This document shows, piece by piece, positions 12,608 through 23,906 of a stretch of DNA of 64,000 nucleotides. A program made the translations under genes and the position numbers. The stretch is from Amylostereum areolatum (taxonomy: Eukaryota; Basidiomycota; Agaricomycetes; Russulales; Stereaceae). Every line of letters begins with the position of its first letter. Position 1 is the stretch's first letter. The DNA is taken from NCBI GenBank assembly GCA_012932865.1, contig SAXG01000087.1:89815-153814 (forward strand), in the 5' to 3' direction. The notes under the pieces are model-generated. The model did no database searches, had not been told where the DNA came from, and was given only the letters and a program-made list of their open reading frames with translations.

Positions 12608-13487
12608 TAGTGACATGGTTGTCGGTTGCCGTGTAATGTATGCAATCAGGTCATCAATTTTACCTTGCTAGAAACGAGCTTGATTTGTGAGGCGGAAGTA
12701 AGTGAATGAGCGGTGAGCAGACTTGATCACAGTATACTACTCGAAGATATGTCCTACTTACATATATATCAGAGGAGATGGAGTCGGAAGCGCAGAGCGC
12801 GACGGTGGCGCATGGTGGCGTAAGCATGGAGGCCCCGTCCTGGATGAGAAGCGCGTTTACGGTTTGTTTTTCAAGGCCTTGGTCCGCCGACTGCTACAAT
12901 TCAACGCGACAGACAGCTCCTACTGGAGGACATCATGGCTCGAAGGTTAAGATGGGTGGAAAATGTATCAGACCATCAGAAATCGATAGCAATTTAAGTG
13001 GTGGTAGCTATCGCTTTATGGAATACATTGTGCAGAAGAGTTCACAACCAAGTGAGAGGAACGAAGAGAACGCTCTGAGAATTCGAAGCGTGGCTCTCGA
13101 GTCTCGATGGAACTGAGAAACCCGAGGAGGAGGAGGACCGTGACGCCGGTTGGGTGTGGGTAACGAGTGATGTCCGGGTGACACTCCGTGACTCGACGCG
13201 ATCGTGACGCGACCACGAAGCGAACACGTACAAGTTACAGCTTACCAGTCCCCAGTGCACCAGCAGCTATCGGATCCTATCGGTAAGCTACTTCGTTGCT
13301 TTCCAATTCCCTCTCTTAAGAGCAGTGAAATTTTGCGGAGTCGGCCAACCGCTCACCGACCACCTACTACATCTAGCTAGTTGACTCCCCTACCCGGCCG
13401 ACTCCACGAGACTAGCATAAAAACAGTGCAAGAGAACTTGGGTTCCCATCAAGTTCCCATCTCCGCTAGTTCCCTTATTCTCCTACT
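12608..13487. other. Intergenic region upstream of the ABC transporter
   Basis: No recognised gene. A TATA-like sequence (gcataaaaac) lies near 13417-13426, about 65 bp before the ABC transporter ATG, and could be its core promoter. The assignment is by position only. Confidence 0.35.
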
Positions 13488-14852
13488 ATGCCCGGCTTTC
13501 GACGCCGTCATCAAAACCGGAACAAGGGCTCTTTCGATCCGAATGACGCCGCCAATATCCAGCACCACTCTATAGGCGTGTGGGATCTATACGTTCAACG
13601 TGATCCCAAACTTTCCTGGATACCGCAGTCCTGGAAAGTCGAGGAATATGCAGAACTTCTGAATGATGCTCCGTACCTGTGGAGGACCGTGCAAGACATC
13701 TCTCCCACGTGCTGGCAGCCGCTCGTCTTATACGGGCTCTTGACGCTCGCCCTTTCGTTGATTCCCGCTCTCAGTTTATGGTATGTATGTCGCCGTTCTT
13801 ATGTAAGCACCACCATTGTTTGCTAAAGAGCAATACAGGTATTCTGGACAGCTCTTGGAAATCGTACGTGGGGCTTGACTGAAGCTCGAAGCTTGACCCG
13901 ACGATTTAATTTTCTATTCAACTCCCCCGACAGGTCCAAATCGCCGTCGAACAACGGACCGTCGACAAACAGCGCCTATTCCAAATTGCCGGCGGGCGCA
14001 TCGCTTGCTCCTTCGCCCAGCGCATCCTCAATCGTATCCAACGCAAAACGAGCACCTCGCTCAATGGGCGTATCCGGAGGTACTACTCCGTGCACATTTT
14101 CCATTCGATGGCCCGGCTCGACGTGCCGACGTACGACGACCCGGTTATTGCGCGCCAACTCGACTCCGTGATCCCCTCCGCAAGTGGCCGCACGTCCATC
14201 CCGTGGAGCGCGATGGTCGCCGTGTTCAACATCGCGTCCAACGCGCTCAATCTGCTGTCCCAGCTCGCTGTGTTGACCGGCGTCCTGCGGAAACAGCCGG
14301 ACGGCCCGTTGCTGGCGATTCTGACCGCTATCAAGTATTTCTTTTCGCTTGGGTGGGGAAGGCATGGCGGAAGACTCACGGCATCCGGAGGTGCGTGTAA
14401 TTCGATCTTTGCCTGTTGTAGATAGAAAAACTCGAGAGAAGGATAGTCGGTGGGCTGACGTTCGCCCGATAGTGTACGCGGCAACGACTCATGATGCGGA
14501 TTTCCTTCGCGCTGAAGGTCTCAAAAGGGTTGCTTCTAACGGGGTCCATCGCAAAGAGCTGGTTGCAGCCAACCTGGCCGGGTATCTGACAATAGGTGGG
14601 TGATGATCTTTCTTTCGTTAAACAAGTCCACACTGACGTGCAGTCAGAATTCGAGAGGTTGGTGAAAAGACTCGGGTCCCGAGCGGGCGACTTCTGGTCC
14701 TTGCACGATGAGCAGGTGCACTCTAGTGTCGACTTTCTCGGCCTCACTGGCCAGGTTCTCGAAGAACTGCCCCAGGTAAGTGCATTTGGCGTCTCTCGCG
14801 CACCTTAGGGTTCCTTTCATCTTCATCAACCAATCTTAGATTGTGTTCACCC

Positions 14853-14855
14853 TCC
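14853..14855. repeat. Left copy of the putative TCC target-site duplication
   Basis: TCC here and at 21788-21790 flank the element. Keeping one copy rejoins the broken exon exactly in frame (CTC CGT GCG), which supports a 3-bp duplication as in CACTA-type transposition. Confidence 0.65.
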
Positions 14856-14857
14856 AT

Positions 14858-14873
14858 CAGGGAAAACCTCCCC
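14858..14873 (+). repeat. Left terminal inverted repeat of the Plavaka element
   Basis: The 16-bp sequence CAGGGAAAACCTCCCC matches the reverse complement of 21768-21783 with one mismatch (second base). Confidence 0.85.
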
Positions 14874-15119
14874 CCCTAAGGTGATGCTAAGGTGCGTCAA
14901 AATTTGACGACCTTTAGAGAGAGCCGCCGCGAGCACTCTAAAAGCTCGAAGTCCATCTAACCGCTTCTAAGTTTCTTTCGTAGTTTCTTGTCAAGTTCAC
15001 GCGGCCCCCTTCGTCGTCGCCATTCTCGCTCGTATAGTCGTCCCTTCTGTCCCCCGACTGCCTCTATACATTGTCTGACATCCGAATGATACAAATATAT
15101 TTTATTGTTTGCTATTTTG

Positions 15120-18100
15120 TCAAAATACCTTCATGTACGTGTTCCGCTCGAGGAAGGGGTTCACTCGAAACTTGGAACACTCCTCGAGCACATTGTAACT
15201 CGTCCAATGACGCGGGGCCGTTGCCCCAAATCGGGGGAAGAGTTGCACGCTACGTTGGATATCTTCCACAGGTATGATCTCCACTTCGCGTCGACCGTTG
15301 CGAATGGACCGAGAGACTCGGTACATGAGCGTGTCGTCCTCTGGCTCGGCCGCGAAGGGTGAAAACCATTCGACGTATGCAAGATGCCGCGGGGGCGACG
15401 GACGCGATTCGTCGAAGACTTGGGTTGCGACCTTCGTTGCGAGGTGAAACACGACACGGACCTGAGCCACGCGAAGTCCTGGACCTCAGGATATGAGCAA
15501 GGAACATGGTGAACCGTCAAGAGGTACATACCAACAACCCCCTTCGATGATCCATCGTGACCAGTGCGAACCAACACGGTATCGAATCGTCCAGGGATTG
15601 GCCGGCCACGGTTGTCCGAACGTTGAGGACGAACATGGGCAGCGTCACGGTCATCTTCGCCGTTTTCGCGCCGCAACGCGTCGTGGTTCCAAAACTTGAT
15701 CTTGTGGTACACGGCGACGGAGGTTGTAGGAATGAGTGTATTGTCTGCCTTGTGACGAGCAGCTGAAGGTGTGAGATGGGGGAAGTTGTGTTTGACAATG
15801 AAGGCGGCCAGAGCATCTCCGAAGTCAACGGCGCCGTACGCGTCGCTGAGAATATTGAAAGAAACGGACTTGACGGAGGCATGTTTTGTCATCTCAATGT
15901 GTGTGTGTAGGAAGACCTCGGGTACATGTTCAGCGGTGACGGCGGGTTTGCCAGCGAGGCGCCACTGGAGAAAAGCAGCATGCGATTGAACTTTCTCGCG
16001 CCGTTCGAGCCAGGTTGTCATCTGGGGGTATTCATCTTTGCAGTTGGTGGACCTGTACGCGTCCTTCGTGAAGTCGATGTGCAGCCTTTCCGTTTGCTCC
16101 GTGTTGTAATTGTCTGTTGTGCCGAACAGCTCGATGCTGGACCTGTAGTGACGCAAACCGTGGAGCTTGGGTAAGTTGAAATCAGTGCGGATCCCTAACT
16201 CGATGAAAATAGCCTTGTTGTCGTGGAAGCGCTGAAGAGCATCGTCCATGGCGGTCAGGGTCGCGTCGGTATGCAACGGGTACTGAGCAAGATAGAGAAA
16301 GTCCAAGAGGCCTCTGACTGCGCGTATGAGTCGTGCAGGATTACGGCCGTCGGGAAGGGGGAGGTCGGCAATGAGACCCAAAAGAATGCGGCACATATGC
16401 TTGTGTTCAGTGCCAGAGATGCGCGAGAGCGTGGTGATTCCTTTGGTGAAGAGGTGTGCGTTGTGATTGGGAGGCATGCGACGGCAGCGGGCATCGATCT
16501 CGTCGGGTCCAAATGCTTGCGGGTCTGAAACCCAGCCCACAACGTGCTTGACTACGCCTTGATACAACTGATGGAGGATATCTGGGGTACAGGAGACAAA
16601 GATGTTGGTATAAGGAAGATCCTCCCAGAACGGGTGGAAGATGGGTCGAAAGCGTGCGTCGCGACACGCAGCATGGAATATGGCTGGTTCTTCATCAGCC
16701 AGCTCGAAGACATCCAGAGCGTCGTCGACAGAGCGAAATGGATAGTCACTGTCATCGTTGTAGTCGCCGAGCTCATTATGACGAGCGGGACAGCGCGGAC
16801 AGTCACCATAAAGTGTTGAGGTGACGAGGACTTGCTCGGGATAATCCCCGACGAACGTAGCATAGATTAGGTGGCAGCGCCGCCAAACGCCGTCCCCGCT
16901 AACCATAGCGATACCGCACTCCGAGGAGTCCTTGATGGGAGCGAGGATCCTTCGCATGCATTCATGAAAGACATTCCCAACTGCCCGGCGCCGTGCTGCC
17001 TTGTTGGTGATGTGTTCAAGCTTCGCAGTAGGCAGATACCCCACGAGAACCTGTGCGCGGCGTGACGGTTTGCGGCGGATGCTTTTTGGAATGTTTCCGA
17101 TTGTCATGTAAACCGGATAAGCTGACTTGCCACGGAACATGGTAAGTTGTGTCTTGTCGGAGGAGATGATAAGGGGGACAACAGTTGCGCCTGGATGGAT
17201 TGCTTCAATAGAGGACTGTACATAAACATGGTTAGAATCTACAGCTACTTCTTCGACGGACGAGGTGACGGACCTGAACATTCCACCACCACTTTCCTGT
17301 GTTCATCTCATCGAAAATGCGAATTGTCATGTCTTCATCTTGATAGTGCCGCTCTGGCGCGAACATAAGGTGCTCTGCGAACTCAGGATCACCGTACAAC
17401 GCACGGACACATGGTATGATGTCGCGCATGTAAACCTCAAATGTCTCGCCGCCGATCCGAATCTCTTCCATTGAAAACTTGGGCCGACCTGGAAGCTGCT
17501 CGTCGATGATCTTGTTGAGCTGCGCAGTGGTTCGATACGAGAGGCCAAGTTTTTCAGGCAGCTAGAGACAAGATCAGTTTCGCCGATTGCAGCTCAAAAA
17601 CCAACAGAAAACATACCTCATCCATTTGGAAGAGTTCCGAGACGGCCGACGAGGTTGGACCCCTGGTCTTCGCCCAGTACGCCATGGTCCAGTCTATCTT
17701 GGATTTGAACGGGGCCCATATGTTGCCCTCACCACCAGCATCGAAATGCGAACCCAGTGCCTCGTAGCGAGACACGGCGGGCGTGCAGTCGAGAGGGGCA
17801 CCGGCACCTTCACCCGGAAAATGCTGAATGATGGGACGTTTCCAAAGCTGACCTTCCACATGGAGGCGTTCCGCTGGTGTGAAAAGACGGCCGGAAGTCC
17901 CAGAGTTGGGAGATGCACCACCCCAAGCCGTATCGGGCTCCTCCACATGAACCAGGGGGGCATTTGGGTTGATATCCGACTCAATGTGGTGCTGGCGGAG
18001 GGCTTCTAGGATTTGCGCGTCATTCTCTTCATCCGAGTCGGCGTCGTCGGTAAGGCCGGGGACCGTGTCATCATCCTCATCTTCATCGTCAACTTGATCG

Positions 18101-18498
18101 GTTGGACTGGGGATGGTAGGATGGCCTTCGAGAAATGTGTCGGGGTGGTCTGATGGTGCGTCAATATCCATACGGTCTCCATGTGCGCTGGAAGAGGGGC
18201 CATCGCTGTCCCAGACTCCGAGATCGGCGGGTGAATATGAAGTGGCGAAATAGTCGCCCGTGAAATGTTGTTCGGCTTCAAATGCATTGTCATCCTTGTG
18301 TACTGCGTTGGCAGGGGGTCCGGGTACACCAGGATGACCAGAGAAAATGCCCAGAAATTCAGTATCTCGACGAGCCTGACTAGCGGCACGGCAGACGTCT
18401 CGACGGGTTTGTGCCCAGTGATTTGCAAGGCCCTTGCCGGTAAAGGACTTGTCACATCCAGGGCATGTGTTCGTTGATTCTGACGCTGTTTTGGGCAT
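15120..18498 (-). CDS. Plavaka-family transposase
   Basis: Predicted transposase of the surrounding element, about 1,070 residues. Exons on the minus strand are 18498-17617, 17561-17274, 17215-15532 and 15478-15120, with introns of 55, 58 and 53 bp; all joins keep frame. The N-terminus has a zinc-binding-like CPGC...H pattern (C12, C15, H27), then a long acidic low-complexity stretch. The body carries blocks I associate with Plavaka transposases of Agaricomycetes: KSKIDWTMAYWAKTRGPTSS, FAPERHY, TGKWWW, ISSDKTQLTMFRGKSAYP, SRRAQVLVGYLP, FVGDYPEQ, a CPRC pair, and TPDILHQLYQGVVKH. The C-terminus reads VQLFPRFG...APRHWTS and ends RNTYMKVF. These enzymes are thought to cut and paste the element in the nucleus. 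No stop or frameshift was seen. Confidence 0.92.
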
Positions 18499-18756
18499 GG
18501 TGACGTGGTGAGAATGGATAACGAGGTTGTTGTCGGAGTTGAGGAGAAAGAATGCACATTCGCCCCTGGCTATGGCCTCGCGACCGTAGGAACCCTCTAA
18601 AATCCAAAATCTCTAAACCAAATCTACCTTGAGCACATGTCAGCTCAATGGGTTGCGCTTATAAGTTGACGCTCACTTACAGTCAACTCTCCATCTCCCT
18701 CCAATTCCCCATTCTTTTCCACTTCTCTTCATTCTCTGACTTAGTACTCGGGCACC
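18499..18756. promoter_or_regulatory. Divergent promoter between the two transposon genes
   Basis: A 258-bp gap separates the start codons of the transposase (minus) and the DUF6532-like gene (plus). Position implies a shared bidirectional promoter; the right part is CT-rich. No specific motif is assigned. Confidence 0.5.
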
Positions 18757-21258
18757 ATGAGCAAACGCACAACCCGTACCTCTACTTCGAAGCCGCAACA
18801 GCGCACGACATCCCCGACACAGGCTGCCAGCACACCGGCGTTGACCAGGGGCGAGAAAGCCAAAGCAACCCGAGCTCGCACCAAAGCCGCTGCGCTCGCA
18901 CTCCAGAATGCGAATGAGTCGTCTTCTAACCCAGCAGGTGCGTTAGGTTTTGCACCATACAGACGAATTCTACGAGACTTACCATTGTGTCATCAGAACC
19001 AGTCCTTGTGCCAGTGGCCCCCGGTGCGTGTTCATTTGGTGCCGTTTTCCTCAATTCTCATTGACCTATATGAATAACATTTCAGCCGACACTACTGCTC
19101 CTGTCCCCGCAAAAAAGCGCAAGGCCCATACCTCGAACGTTGACCTTGTTGGCAGTGCGGACGCAGTCGAACCACCCAGCAAAAAGACAAAAGCCCGTAA
19201 AGGTGCGTATCTCTCACGCTGTGGTGCAGTGACGCGTCGTCCAACTAATTTTCATCTTCCAGGACGTGTTCCTCCACTCGTCCTGGACGAGGACACGCCG
19301 CCGCTGGCTCCACTGAAGATCTGGTCAGACCAGACGGCTCCAGCTCCTTCTCGTACATTGGCAGCCTCGGGCAACGTTCCGGTTGCGGCTATCGAGGTAC
19401 GGGGTTTTCTTGCAACTCTCGGATTCGGTTTACTTACCTCGAGGGATACACAGGTCGACGACGACGACGACAGCTCCCTGCCCGCACTCTCTGATACGGA
19501 GGGCGAGAACTCAGAGCCGGACGACATGGAGGAGATGCATTGTATGGCCAAGGGGAACTCCCGGGCCCTCCAGAAAGCTATGGATCTTGAGGTGCGCCCC
19601 ATATTTCGCGCATCTTCCACTCAAAATTGGACTGATGCACGCAATGACAGCGTCCTCAATGGATGCGCTCACTTGTCAAGTCCCCTGTGCCGCAGAACAT
19701 CCATGCGGTGACGGTCTTTTCCGCCTTGGTTCCATCCCCGTCCTTCCACGCGATATCCACCGGAACTCCCGAAGGTCTGGCACTGCTACCCGCTCCAACT
19801 TCTCAGGCTCCCCCGGCAGTCGTGGCAGGCAATCAGACAATGCCCAACCCCTCTGAACATCAAGAGGATGATATGCCCGAGCTTGTGACAGGTCTGTAAC
19901 ATCCGTCTCTCCTTGTTTCTTTCTACTTATATCATCTTAGATGGTGCTACTGTTCCCTCTGCACCTCAACCGGATGCTACGCCTCTGCCGCCGGTCGCTG
20001 CACCTGCCACGCAACAACCTTTGCAACATACCGACGGACTCGTTGGAGGTAACTTTTCTCAGAGTCGCATGTGGCGAATCCTGGGTCTGGTAGGTGACCG
20101 ATATGTATCTGATGCCGACGGTCCTATAGGAGCTGGTGTTGTCAGCCTTCCCGACGCAACAATTACCGATCCCAACGAGCCTCACCCTCCACACACCGAC
20201 CTGGTCCTTCCGCCCCAAGGACAACGGATGCGCCTTTCGCATCAGTCTGACATTGTTCAGCGGATGGTTCGCGACGCATTCATGCAGCTTATGCTCCATC
20301 TGTACTTCGTCAACAGTTTTCCTGATGGCATCTTGGCTGCCTCGTTTGCTCGGCAAGCTCTGACTGTTGCAGCATCACTGCGGGAGGTTTGCCGTCACAT
20401 ATATAGGCGTGTCTTGCAAGAAGGGGCATATCTCGAACCTCTCATTCCATTGGTACGTCCTGCAGCTCATCGTGAAGATCTGATTAACCATGTTATAGAT
20501 TTCCGCTCGTGTCGCACTCTACCGCAAGACCGTCAAGGACCACAGTGATAGCCTCGTCGTGGCAATGTTCAATCTACTTCCGAACGGAGTGCACTGTGAA
20601 CAAAGGGTGACCGCTGCACTGTTGGACTATGCGTATATTTTCCGTCGCAACTCGCCGGTAATTTACATACATTGTCAGCTTATCGAGTTTCAACTAACGA
20701 TACCTAGGATGGTTTGACGGGAGCTGTGCGCCGTAGCTGGCCGTACCGCCATCCCATCGGCATCACAATCATGAACCGTCTGCTTTTTGCGCGGGGCCTC
20801 GCGAACCAGCAACGTCCATGGTTTCCATTTCGCGTCGACTCTGTCACCAACGAGTATCAGCTTGAGCTCCCTCAAGCTCTTGTTGCACTCGTGTACACGG
20901 CGGTACGTAACACTTCTCGCATCTCACCGGCAATACTAACACATCTTTCGGATACTAGGTCTATGCATCTCTATATGAACACCGTTCCGGTCAGCAACAG
21001 AGGGGCGATTTCTCCTCCGACGCATTCCTTGACGTCTACAACGGCCACATTGCGACTCTCGAGAACATCAGGACCACTCGCCCAGAGCACTACCACCGCA
21101 TGATGTTCAATCTGTACACGGAGGTCTCGTAAGTCCAAATCAACACTACCGTGATATAATCATACTAACCTCCGCCTAGAGCTGCTGGCACATCTTCTCC
21201 TGCCCCAAATGCAGTCTTTGCCGGGGCTATCGCGGCAATTGAGTTTGAGGATGCGTAA
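18757..21258 (+). CDS. DUF6532-like accessory protein of the Plavaka element
   Basis: A multi-exon gene inside the transposon, opposite to the transposase. It starts MSKRTTRTSTSKP and is basic, Ser/Thr/Pro-rich with nuclear-localisation-like KKRK and KKTKARK clusters. An acidic stretch (VDDDDDSSLP) follows. The C-terminal half resembles DUF6532: helical segments such as IVQRMVRDAFMQLMLHL, then RHPIGITIMNRLLFARG, LPQALVALVYTAVYASL, FLDVYNGHIATLENI and HYHRMMFNLYTEVS. Predicted introns are about 50-65 bp with good ends, for example after AIE and after DLE. It ends AIEFEDA with TAA at 21256-21258. DUF6532 proteins are abundant in Agaricomycetes and have no known function. Its place inside the element suggests a role in transposition or captured cargo, which is inference. 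Confidence 0.7.
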
Positions 21259-21767
21259 ATTGTGTACTCCCACCGCCTCCCCCATCATACACTGTTCTCT
21301 TTCCTTGCGTCGTTATACCTGTCTCGTTCGTCCTGCCCCCACTTACGTCCTGTCTACTAATGTCTTTCGTGTCCATACTTACCACTACTCTCCATTCCGT
21401 ATTCTGCCTCCCATCCCCCGCTACGCGTGTCCACTCGTTTACGTTTCATCCCCCCCCCCCGCCCGGCTGTCTGTTTGTATCGTACTATCCTGCCCTGTGC
21501 TAATGTTTCTAATGACCATAATTCTGGTCTAAACCGTTTGAACCCGCGAGCTAACCCCGAACAAATGGCACGGGTATATGTCTTCCTAAATTTATCCTAA
21601 TGTACTAAACCCTTGCCAAGGCGGACGCACCGACCGCCGCCTTAGCAAAACCTAGTACAGTTTTAGGCCAGGATTACCCGTCATTTTGCTTCTAATAAGA
21701 GGGGGACCTTCCTAAACTCCTAAGCCGCAAATTAGAGCCAATAAGATCAAATTATTACAATTTTGCA
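21259..21767. other. Right non-coding end of the Plavaka element
   Basis: About 500 bp after the DUF6532-like gene holds a pyrimidine-rich tract with a long C run near 21451, then CCTAA/TTAGG-like words (around 21580-21720) leading to the right inverted repeat. No gene is seen. Confidence 0.6.
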
Positions 21768-21783
21768 GGGGAGGTTTTCCCAG
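21768..21783 (-). repeat. Right terminal inverted repeat of the Plavaka element
   Basis: GGGGAGGTTTTCCCAG is the inverted partner of 14858-14873, with one mismatch. Confidence 0.85.
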
Positions 21784-21787
21784 AGGA

Positions 21788-21790
21788 TCC
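21788..21790. repeat. Right copy of the putative TCC target-site duplication
   Basis: Matches TCC at 14853-14855. The ABC transporter frame resumes directly after it. Confidence 0.6.
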
Positions 21791-22725
21791 GTGCGGTGGA
21801 ATATCCGATGTCGATCCCCGTCTCTGTGGCTTCGCTCAACTTGATCCAGCATTCGTCCACATCGTTCCTACACCGCGTCACCTCGCTCATCAACGAAACA
21901 GAGAACTTCGCCGAGCGGTTGGCGAACCTGCGTAAGCTGTACGAGGCCAGGAATATAAAGAACCAGGTTCCTGATGGGGCGAAGCCGTACCCCGAGAACG
22001 CCCAGTCTATGAGGCATGGTATCGCTTTGGAGTTTAGGTGATCTAAGGCGCACATATCACCCCATCCAGAACAAAAACGCTAATATGGCTCGTGGCCCGC
22101 AGGAACGTATCGTTCAAATACCCAGGCGCAGAGACATTCGCCCTGAGCAACGTCTCCTTCAAAGTCGAGCCCGGCCAGCTCTGCGTGCGCCCCCTCTTTC
22201 CTCCTTGCGTTTCTCAAACCTGGCCCCTGACGGCTTCCACAGGTCATCGTCGGCGTCAACGGTTCAGGAAAGAGCACCATCCTCAAACTCATCGCACGCA
22301 TATACGACGTCGCCGCGGGCACGATCTTGATCGACGGACAGGACATCGCAACGCTCCGCCTCGCCGATCTGCGCCGTGCCACGGCGATCCTCTTCCAGGA
22401 CTACACGCACTTCCCCCTCTCCGTGCGTCTCCCCCGCTCCCCTCCCCTCCCCGCTCGACTCGTGTTCATTTTCTATCAATTTTTTTTTCTTACGTCAGAT
22501 CCGCGACAACATCGCCCTCGGCGACCCCGACACCGCACACGACACCGCGCGCGTCGTCGAAGCCGCCCGGCTCGGCGGGGCCACGACCATCATCGAGCGT
22601 CTGCCGAACGGGCTGGACACCTACCTGGAGCGACCGGTGCGCGACCTGTACTCCGGCCTCCCCGAGGGAACCCAAACGCTTTTCGGGCGGACCGTGAGCC
22701 ACGCGGGTGTGCGGCATGCCATGGG

Positions 22726-22805
22726 CGGGGGCGGGGGCGGGGGCGGGGGCGGGGGCGGGGGCGGGGGCGGGGGCGGGGGGCGGGGGCGGGGGCGGGGGCG
22801 GGGGC
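22726..22805 (+). repeat. GGGGGC hexanucleotide tandem repeat inside coding sequence
   Basis: C residues fall every 6 bp at 22726, 22732 and on to 22774, then after 7 bp at 22781, and again every 6 bp to 22805. This gives about 14 units with one extra G in 22775-22780. It encodes a glycine-rich linker within the ABC nucleotide-binding domain. Runs of five G on one strand could fold as G-quadruplex DNA. Confidence 0.95.
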
Positions 22806-23280
22806 GGCGCTGGGGGAAATAATATGGGGCTGAGCGGGGGACAGATGCAGAGGCTTGCGGTTGCGCGGACGTTCATGCGCTCTATGCCTGGGGACAGCGA
22901 GAAGGTGGGGTTGTTGCTGTTCGACGAGCCGAGCGCGTCGTTGGACCCTACGGCCGAGCACGGTGCGTTGTTCGTTTACTGTTCGTTTTTGAGCGTTTTG
23001 TTTAGACGGCTGGCGGTGTAGACCTGTTCAAGCGCCTGCGGGAGCTCCGGGGCGACAAGACGATGGTATTCTCGACGCATCGGTTCGGGAATCTAACGAG
23101 ACACGCCGATCTGATATTGTGAGGTCGTCTTTGGCTTTTCATCGTGCGCGTGCTGACGGAGGGTTTGACAGGTATATGGACGATTCTGTCGTGGTGGAGG
23201 CGGGTACGCACGAACAGCTTCTGAACGCCGAAGGCGAGTACGCGCGCTTGTGGAAGATGCAGGCGCAGGCGTTTTTGTGA

Positions 23281-23906
23281 GGCTGTGATCTGGACTCGCC
23301 GCGAAGTATGCAGAGCACAAGACATTCTCACGATTCACCGTTTCACGCAGAGTTAAATTTGACGACACAGACGATTTTACGATCTCATTCTCTTCTGTAC
23401 GACTACGGACAGCGCACTACTAGCGCAAATCGTGAAGGAGGCAGGTGCCACAATCATCAATGTAGTACTTAGGTACACCCATACATACCACCATGTGTCC
23501 CGCCCGCATTCTGAAGATCGTCGTTGATATATCTGGTCGAAGTCTCCGATATCGTATCATAGTACATACGTGAGCTCGAAGTCCGCGGAGACCCGGCAGC
23601 CTGTAAGTAAAGATCACGGCATTTTTATCTGACTTTTCGCTCGGTGCAGCCAATGTGGCGACGGTGACGGGAGCGGGGCGTATTACACCAGAAGGGCTAA
23701 GCCAAAGCCAACAGCGTAAGTGTCGCCAATGTATGGGGCAAGGGGGCGAGATGAGGTGCACCTCTTCCTCCATCCATTCACTTTCGACGATAAGTATCTC
23801 GTCTGTTCCGCGCGTGTCGTAAGTAATGGCATCTACACCCTAATATTAGATATAGCACTTCGGTCGTGGACTCGTCATCACAATGGAACTCTAGTACTCA
23901 CCTCCT
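23281..23906. other. Intergenic, no supported gene
   Basis: This lies between the ABC transporter stop and the stop of the convergent DNMT2-type gene. It probably contains both 3' untranslated regions. No coding or RNA signal is recognised. Confidence 0.5.

Larger units (their letters stand above)
14856..21787. mobile_element. Plavaka (CACTA-like) DNA transposon with two genes
   Basis: A 6.93-kb element inserted in the ABC transporter exon. Near-terminal inverted repeats are 14858-14873 (CAGGGAAAACCTCCCC) and 21768-21783, whose reverse complement is CTGGGAAAACCTCCCC: 15 of 16 bases match. The few bases outside these repeats differ between ends, so the exact termini are uncertain. The element carries a Plavaka-type transposase on the minus strand (15120-18498) and a DUF6532-like gene on the plus strand (18757-21258), transcribed divergently from a 258-bp gap. 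Subterminal DNA is rich in CCTAA/TTAGG-like words. The transposase exons join without a stop, so the copy looks potentially autonomous and fairly young. Confidence 0.88.
13488..23280 (+). pseudogene. Half-size ABC transporter split by a Plavaka transposon
   Basis: The product has an N-terminal membrane region and one nucleotide-binding domain, as in fungal ABC_membrane/ABC_tran half transporters. Five-prime exons are 13488-13780, 13839-13863, 13934-14390, 14473-about 14598, 14648-14775 and one starting at 14840. That exon reads IVFTL and is interrupted after 14855. It resumes in the right frame at 21791 (AVEYPMSIPVSVASL) on the far side of the 6.9-kb element. The 3' half holds all NBD motifs: Walker A GVNGSGKST, Q-loop FQDY, signature LSGGQMQRLAVARTF, Walker B LLLFDEPSASLDP and H-loop STHRFG. 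A GGGGGC repeat between the Q-loop and the signature carries an extra G that shifts the frame. As assembled, the gene cannot make a full transporter: it has a transposon in an exon and a frameshift. Substrate unknown; membrane location expected. Confidence 0.9.

Noticed and set aside
14776..21767. Idea that the transposon lies in an intron and is spliced out (GTAAGT at 14776 to TTTTGCAG at 21761-21768)
   Set aside because: A normal 64-bp intron (14776-14839) precedes exon sequence IVFTL that matches the family, and the TCC duplication rejoins that exon exactly. Splicing over 7 kb would also be unusual in this genome. It cannot be fully excluded without RNA data.
22490..22961. Pro/Ala-rich minus-strand frames across the GGGGGC repeat
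   Set aside because: They are just the repeat read in antisense. The ABC motifs on the plus strand explain the region.
10433..23280. Monooxygenase and ABC transporter as one export or detoxification unit
   Set aside because: Adjacency alone is weak evidence in fungi; no shared promoter or regulator gene is visible.
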